From positions 1-18,038 of the forward strand of contig CALJBF010000295.1 of assembly GCA_938027385.1 (NCBI GenBank): a stretch of DNA of 18,038 nt, read 5' to 3'. Of this stretch, positions 15,602-18,038 are shown piece after piece. Under the pieces are notes generated by a model. It ran no database searches. It saw nothing but the letters and a program-made list of their open reading frames with translations, and had not been told where the DNA came from. A program made the position numbers and the translations under genes. The first letter of the stretch is position 1, and every line of letters begins with the position of its first letter. The stretch comes from an uncultured Porphyromonadaceae bacterium (GTDB lineage Bacteria; Bacteroidota; Bacteroidia; Bacteroidales; Muribaculaceae).

Positions 15602-15643
15602 GCCCGATACCGGGCCGCCACCACGGCGGCCCTATACCGGGGC
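15602..15643 (-). promoter_or_regulatory. Structured leader: three abutting hairpins with an alternative long stem
   Basis: In the predicted 5' leader of the 1195-residue gene, three short stems abut exactly: 15629-15643 (GCCC/GGGC), 15616-15628 (CGCC/GGCG) and 15602-15615 (GCCCG/CGGGC). The inner arms can instead form one 8-bp stem, GGGCCGCC (15612-15619) with GGCGGCCC (15625-15632), which excludes the outer hairpins. The two outer loops share a GGTAT sequence. Mutually exclusive folds suit an attenuator or RNA switch, but no known riboswitch class is recognised and no T-run follows. Confidence 0.45.
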
Positions 15644-15721
15644 TGATACCTGATAATTTACCCTAAATTAACTTGGTCTGAACTTTGATGATTTGCATGG
15701 TTCATTTAAGGTGGAACGATG

Positions 15722-15753
15722 CAAAATTAGAGATTGGCCGCCACGGCGTCAAA
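15722..15753 (-). promoter_or_regulatory. Bacteroidetes-type sigma-ABfr promoter
   Basis: On the minus strand, TTTG (15753-15750) and TAATTTTG (15729-15722) are separated by 20 bp. This fits the Bacteroides -33 TTTG / -7 TAnnTTTG consensus. Transcription would start near 15715 and give the 1195-residue gene a leader of about 210 nt. I found no better match closer to the start codon. Confidence 0.6.
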
Positions 15754-15813
15754 CGTTGAAATGTGAATTAAAACAATCAAGATGTCATATCACTATTACC
15801 CAATACGTTGGCA

Positions 15814-15848
15814 CCCCGTGCAATCTCGAAAATAAAGATTGCACGGGG
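15814..15848 (-). terminator. 3' hairpin of the MscS-family gene
   Basis: A perfect 13-bp stem (CCCCGTGCAATCT / AGATTGCACGGGG) with a 9-nt AT-rich loop starts 27 bp beyond the stop codon of the channel gene. The minus-strand flank lacks a T-run, so efficient intrinsic termination is uncertain, but the position and stability suit a transcript end. Confidence 0.55.
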
Positions 15849-15875
15849 CGTCAATAAAGTTGCATGCACTGCGTG

Positions 15876-17537
15876 TCAGGCCTGTGCGGAGGGGGCGGGG
15901 CCGCTCTTGGGCGCGGCCTCTTGCGCGGGTGCGGTCTGCGAGGGAGCGGACTGCCCGGGAGCGGTGGCGCGGTAGGGGGAGGCGGCGTTGGGCAGCACGC
16001 GCTTTGGCGCCACGCGGGTCGAGGCCGGCGAGTCGGGGGCGTCGGGACTCTGGAAGAAGGGGTAGGGGATGCCGAACACATCGTCTATGTCGCCGCCCGG
16101 GCTGAGGTAACCGTCGACAATGGTGTCGCGGCCCGAGGGGTTCTCGAACGCATAGAGCTGGAAAGTGGCCAGCACCGTGGCCAGGTGCTCGAAGATGGTG
16201 TCCTGTATCGCCTCGTAGGGGAACCATTTCGACGTGGCCGTGAAACAGTAGATCTGGAACGGTATGCCGGTGGAGGTCTGCGCAAGCGAGGTCACGAAAC
16301 AGTCGCTGTCATGCGCCACGAGCGGCGAGGCGTCGAGCCACAGTTTCATGTAGGCCCTGAGCATGCCTAAGTTGGTGTCGATGGTGCCGTTCACCAGTCC
16401 GTCGGGGTTGTCTACGTCGGCAACCTCGCCGGCGTCGCGCTGGGCTATCTTCTTGTCTATCCAGTCGGCAATCAGGGGAAGTTTCTCCTTTATGTCGGCT
16501 ATCATGGCGGGTGTGGCGGGGAGTATGCTGTCGGCGTCGATCATGAACGACCGGCAGATGCGTCGGGTCATGCTCTGCTGCATCGAGCGGTAGTTGGTGA
16601 AACTCCCGCTGACAAGGCTGTAAGGTGGGAGCGTGGTGGTGGTCTTGTCCCAGTTCAGCACCTTCACCGAGGTCAGCGTAACCTCCTGCACGGTGCCGTT
16701 GGCGTCGGTGCCGTTGACCTTGATCCAGTCGCCTACATGTAGCGAGTCGTTTTCCGAGAGCTGTACTCCCGCCACCAGACCGAGAATGCTGTCCTTGAAA
16801 ATCAGCATCAGCACCGCCGCAAAGGCGCCCAGTCCCGCCAGCAGCGAGCCCGGTGACTTGTCGAGCAGTATGGCCACAATGATTATCAGCGCGATTATCC
16901 ACACTATACCCTTGGCAAGCTGTGCCAGACCTTTGAGCGGCAGCTTGCGTTTGTTCTCCTTGTGGTCGATATGAATCCACACGGCCACTATAAGCGCCGA
17001 GAACGCCACAGCCGTCACGAACACCAGATAAATAAGTGTAAGTTTGGTCAGCGTGCCCGAAAGGCTGTCGTGGTTCGACAGCGTGAACTGTATCAGTATC
17101 AGGAACACCAGGGGCGGAATCATGCGGCACACCTTGTGAAAGAACTTCACGCTTGTGAGCGTGTTGTAGACCTCGGTGCCCCACCGGCGCGCTATTATCC
17201 TGACAATGCGGAAAATCACCCACTGGGCAACCCACCCCACCACGAGCGCCACGCCGAGCACCACGGCGGCGTAGAGTATGGTCACCACCGTCTGGTTGTG
17301 TTCCAGCCCGAAGAAATCGGCCACATGGTACACAATCCCCATGATCCACTGTGCTATGGCATACGAGGCACCGGTGCTGTCGCCGATGAACCGCGTGACA
17401 TCTATCGGGTGGTCAGGCGCAGTCGCCGTTGCCGCCTGTGCGGCGGGGGCTATAGCCGCAAGTATTGAAAACATTCCCATGACATACATAATTGAAACGT
17501 CTAAAGAGAATACAACCCCCGCCGTCAGTTTGTTCAC
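15876..17537 (-). CDS. MscS-family mechanosensitive channel, YbdG-like
   Basis: The frame gives up to 553 residues. An internal start at 17489 (MYVMGMFS) would give 537 residues and a cleaner signal-like N-terminus ending in 'AAQA', so the exact start is uncertain. About five membrane segments follow (roughly residues 83-105, 138-153, 163-188, 208-225 and 233-260, numbered from 17537). The last is the pore helix 'GLGAFAAVLMLIFKDSILG'. The beta domain 'LSENDSLHVGDWIKV', 'TLTSVKVLNWDKT' and 'PPYSLVSGSFTNYR' is characteristic of the YbdG branch of MscS channels, which release osmolytes through the inner membrane on hypo-osmotic shock. E. coli YbdG has about 415 residues. The excess here lies in the N-terminal extension and a disordered-looking Ala/Pro/Ser-rich tail of about 60 residues. 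There is no evident functional link to the PUL. Confidence 0.9.
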   Translation of the reverse strand: MNKLTAGVVFSLDVSIMYVMGMFSILAAIAPAAQAATATAPDHPIDVTRFIGDSTGASYAIAQWIMGIVYHVADFFGLEHNQTVVTILYAAVVLGVALVVGWVAQWVIFRIVRIIARRWGTEVYNTLTSVKFFHKVCRMIPPLVFLILIQFTLSNHDSLSGTLTKLTLIYLVFVTAVAFSALIVAVWIHIDHKENKRKLPLKGLAQLAKGIVWIIALIIIVAILLDKSPGSLLAGLGAFAAVLMLIFKDSILGLVAGVQLSENDSLHVGDWIKVNGTDANGTVQEVTLTSVKVLNWDKTTTTLPPYSLVSGSFTNYRSMQQSMTRRICRSFMIDADSILPATPAMIADIKEKLPLIADWIDKKIAQRDAGEVADVDNPDGLVNGTIDTNLGMLRAYMKLWLDASPLVAHDSDCFVTSLAQTSTGIPFQIYCFTATSKWFPYEAIQDTIFEHLATVLATFQLYAFENPSGRDTIVDGYLSPGGDIDDVFGIPYPFFQSPDAPDSPASTRVAPKRVLPNAASPYRATAPGQSAPSQTAPAQEAAPKSGPAPSAQA

Positions 17538-17719
17538 GACCGATAGAGTTGGGACTGCATGGAAATATGTTGCCTATTATGCAGATTTTGTGGAAATATT
17601 CTGTAAAAATTGTAAATTATTTGTAATTTTACCGTCGAGATACACGCCTGTGATACCCGAGTATCCTGCCGGGCGGTCTACACGCACGATAATTCACCAA
17701 TATTATACTTATCTATCAA
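17538..17719. promoter_or_regulatory. Divergent promoter region, AT-rich
   Basis: This 182-bp gap separates the minus-strand channel gene from the plus-strand gene at 17720, so it should hold promoters for both. I found no clean TAnnTTTG element. The most AT-rich part (about 17590-17632) contains an imperfect dyad (GTAAAA...TTTTAC, 17603-17632) that could be an operator, but this is weak. Confidence 0.35.
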
Positions 17720-18038
17720 ATGAAAGGTCTAATCAAATTCATGACGGTGGCGGCTGCTGTGGCTGTCACCGCCGGTGCGTCGGCCGATGTAGCGCAACGG
17801 CTGGCCACACGCGCCGACAGCAGGGCCGCAGGCCGCGTGGCGACCGAACGCGCCGACATGCCGACACGCACCGACCTGCGTCCGGCAGCCATGCGCTCGT
17901 TCCAGCAGGTGCCCGTGGCCAACACACGCTCGCCCCGACGTGCCACGGCCGCCGAGGCAGGCGACGTGCCGGTGCTTTACGGCACGGTCACCCAGGCCGG
18001 TTACAACTCACCCACGCGCAACAACTGGGGCGTCTACG
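17720..18038 (+). CDS. Secreted protein of unknown function (3' truncated)
   Basis: The first 106 codons are visible before the window ends. The start is supported by a good signal peptide (MKGLIKF, hydrophobic Ala/Val core, cleavage near Ala22 after 'GASA'). Residues 23-75 are rich in Arg and Ala with regularly spaced charges and look like a pro-region or linker. From about residue 83 the sequence 'VPVLYGTVTQAGYN' looks like the beginning of a folded domain. I do not recognise the family. The upstream gap of 182 bp implies its own promoter. Confidence 0.75.
   Translation, partial: MKGLIKFMTVAAAVAVTAGASADVAQRLATRADSRAAGRVATERADMPTRTDLRPAAMRSFQQVPVANTRSPRRATAAEAGDVPVLYGTVTQAGYNSPTRNNWGVY

Larger units (their letters stand above)
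15505..15875. other. 371-bp intergenic region with promoter, leader and hairpins
   Basis: No convincing gene is present between the MscS-family gene and the 1195-residue gene, both on the minus strand. Reading in the minus direction, the region holds the 3' hairpin of the channel gene (15814-15848), the predicted promoter (15722-15753) and a roughly 210-nt leader containing the structured element at 15602-15643. Base composition is clearly more AT-rich than in the flanking coding regions, except in the hairpins. Confidence 0.7.

Noticed and set aside
15505..15624. Upstream extension of the 1195-residue frame to an ATG at 15624
   Set aside because: The extra 40 residues precede a clear signal peptide at 15504 and cover the structured leader.
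1..18038. CRISPR arrays, tRNA or rRNA genes, insertion sequences and phage genes
   Set aside because: I saw no regularly spaced repeats, no cloverleaf or rRNA-like sequence, and no transposase or integrase motifs on either strand.

Overview
The window looks like a chromosomal stretch from a GC-rich gut Bacteroidales, most likely in or near the Muribaculaceae. That placement is inferred from gene content and base composition. Support comes from the SusD and SusE/F-type proteins, a GH97 enzyme, type IX secretion (T9SS)-like C-terminal tails, a Bacteroidetes-type promoter (TTTG / TAnnTTTG), and starts without an obvious Shine-Dalgarno sequence.

Positions 1-11639 (+ strand) are the distal part of a polysaccharide utilisation locus (PUL). 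In order they are: a SusD-like nutrient-binding lipoprotein (5' end cut off), a four-module SusE/F-like lipoprotein, a three-module SusF-like protein ending in a T9SS-type tail, a large GH27-type glycosidase embedded between SusE/F-type modules and also ending in a T9SS-type tail, a second bare GH27-type glycosidase, a small surface-type lipoprotein carrying most of a CBM6/35-like domain, and a GH97 of the SusB (inverting alpha-glucosidase) type. Spacings are 19-65 bp and the last two genes overlap by ATGA, so this reads as one operon. SusC and the regulator would lie upstream, outside the window. GH27-type enzymes plus a SusB-type GH97 and starch-binding-like modules suggest an alpha-glucan, possibly an alpha-1,6-linked dextran or isomalto-type glucan. 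The substrate is inference.

Positions 11640-11916 hold a strong terminator for the PUL, a perfect 36-bp palindrome and a second GC-rich hairpin between convergent genes. A 1195-residue secreted protein (15504-11917, minus) follows, with a SusE-like N-terminal module and a T9SS-type tail. It has its own predicted promoter and a roughly 210-nt leader containing three abutting hairpins. Upstream of it, also on the minus strand, is a YbdG-type MscS-family channel. A truncated secreted protein starts at 17720 on the plus strand, divergent from the channel.

The most interesting observation is a carbohydrate-binding module apparently split between two adjacent genes. The bare GH27 protein ends with what looks like the first strand of a CBM6/35 fold. 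The next gene, a small lipoprotein with a surface-export-like signal, supplies the rest of the fold without that strand. This could be a decayed fusion, or a strand-complementation system that docks a soluble enzyme on a membrane-anchored partner.
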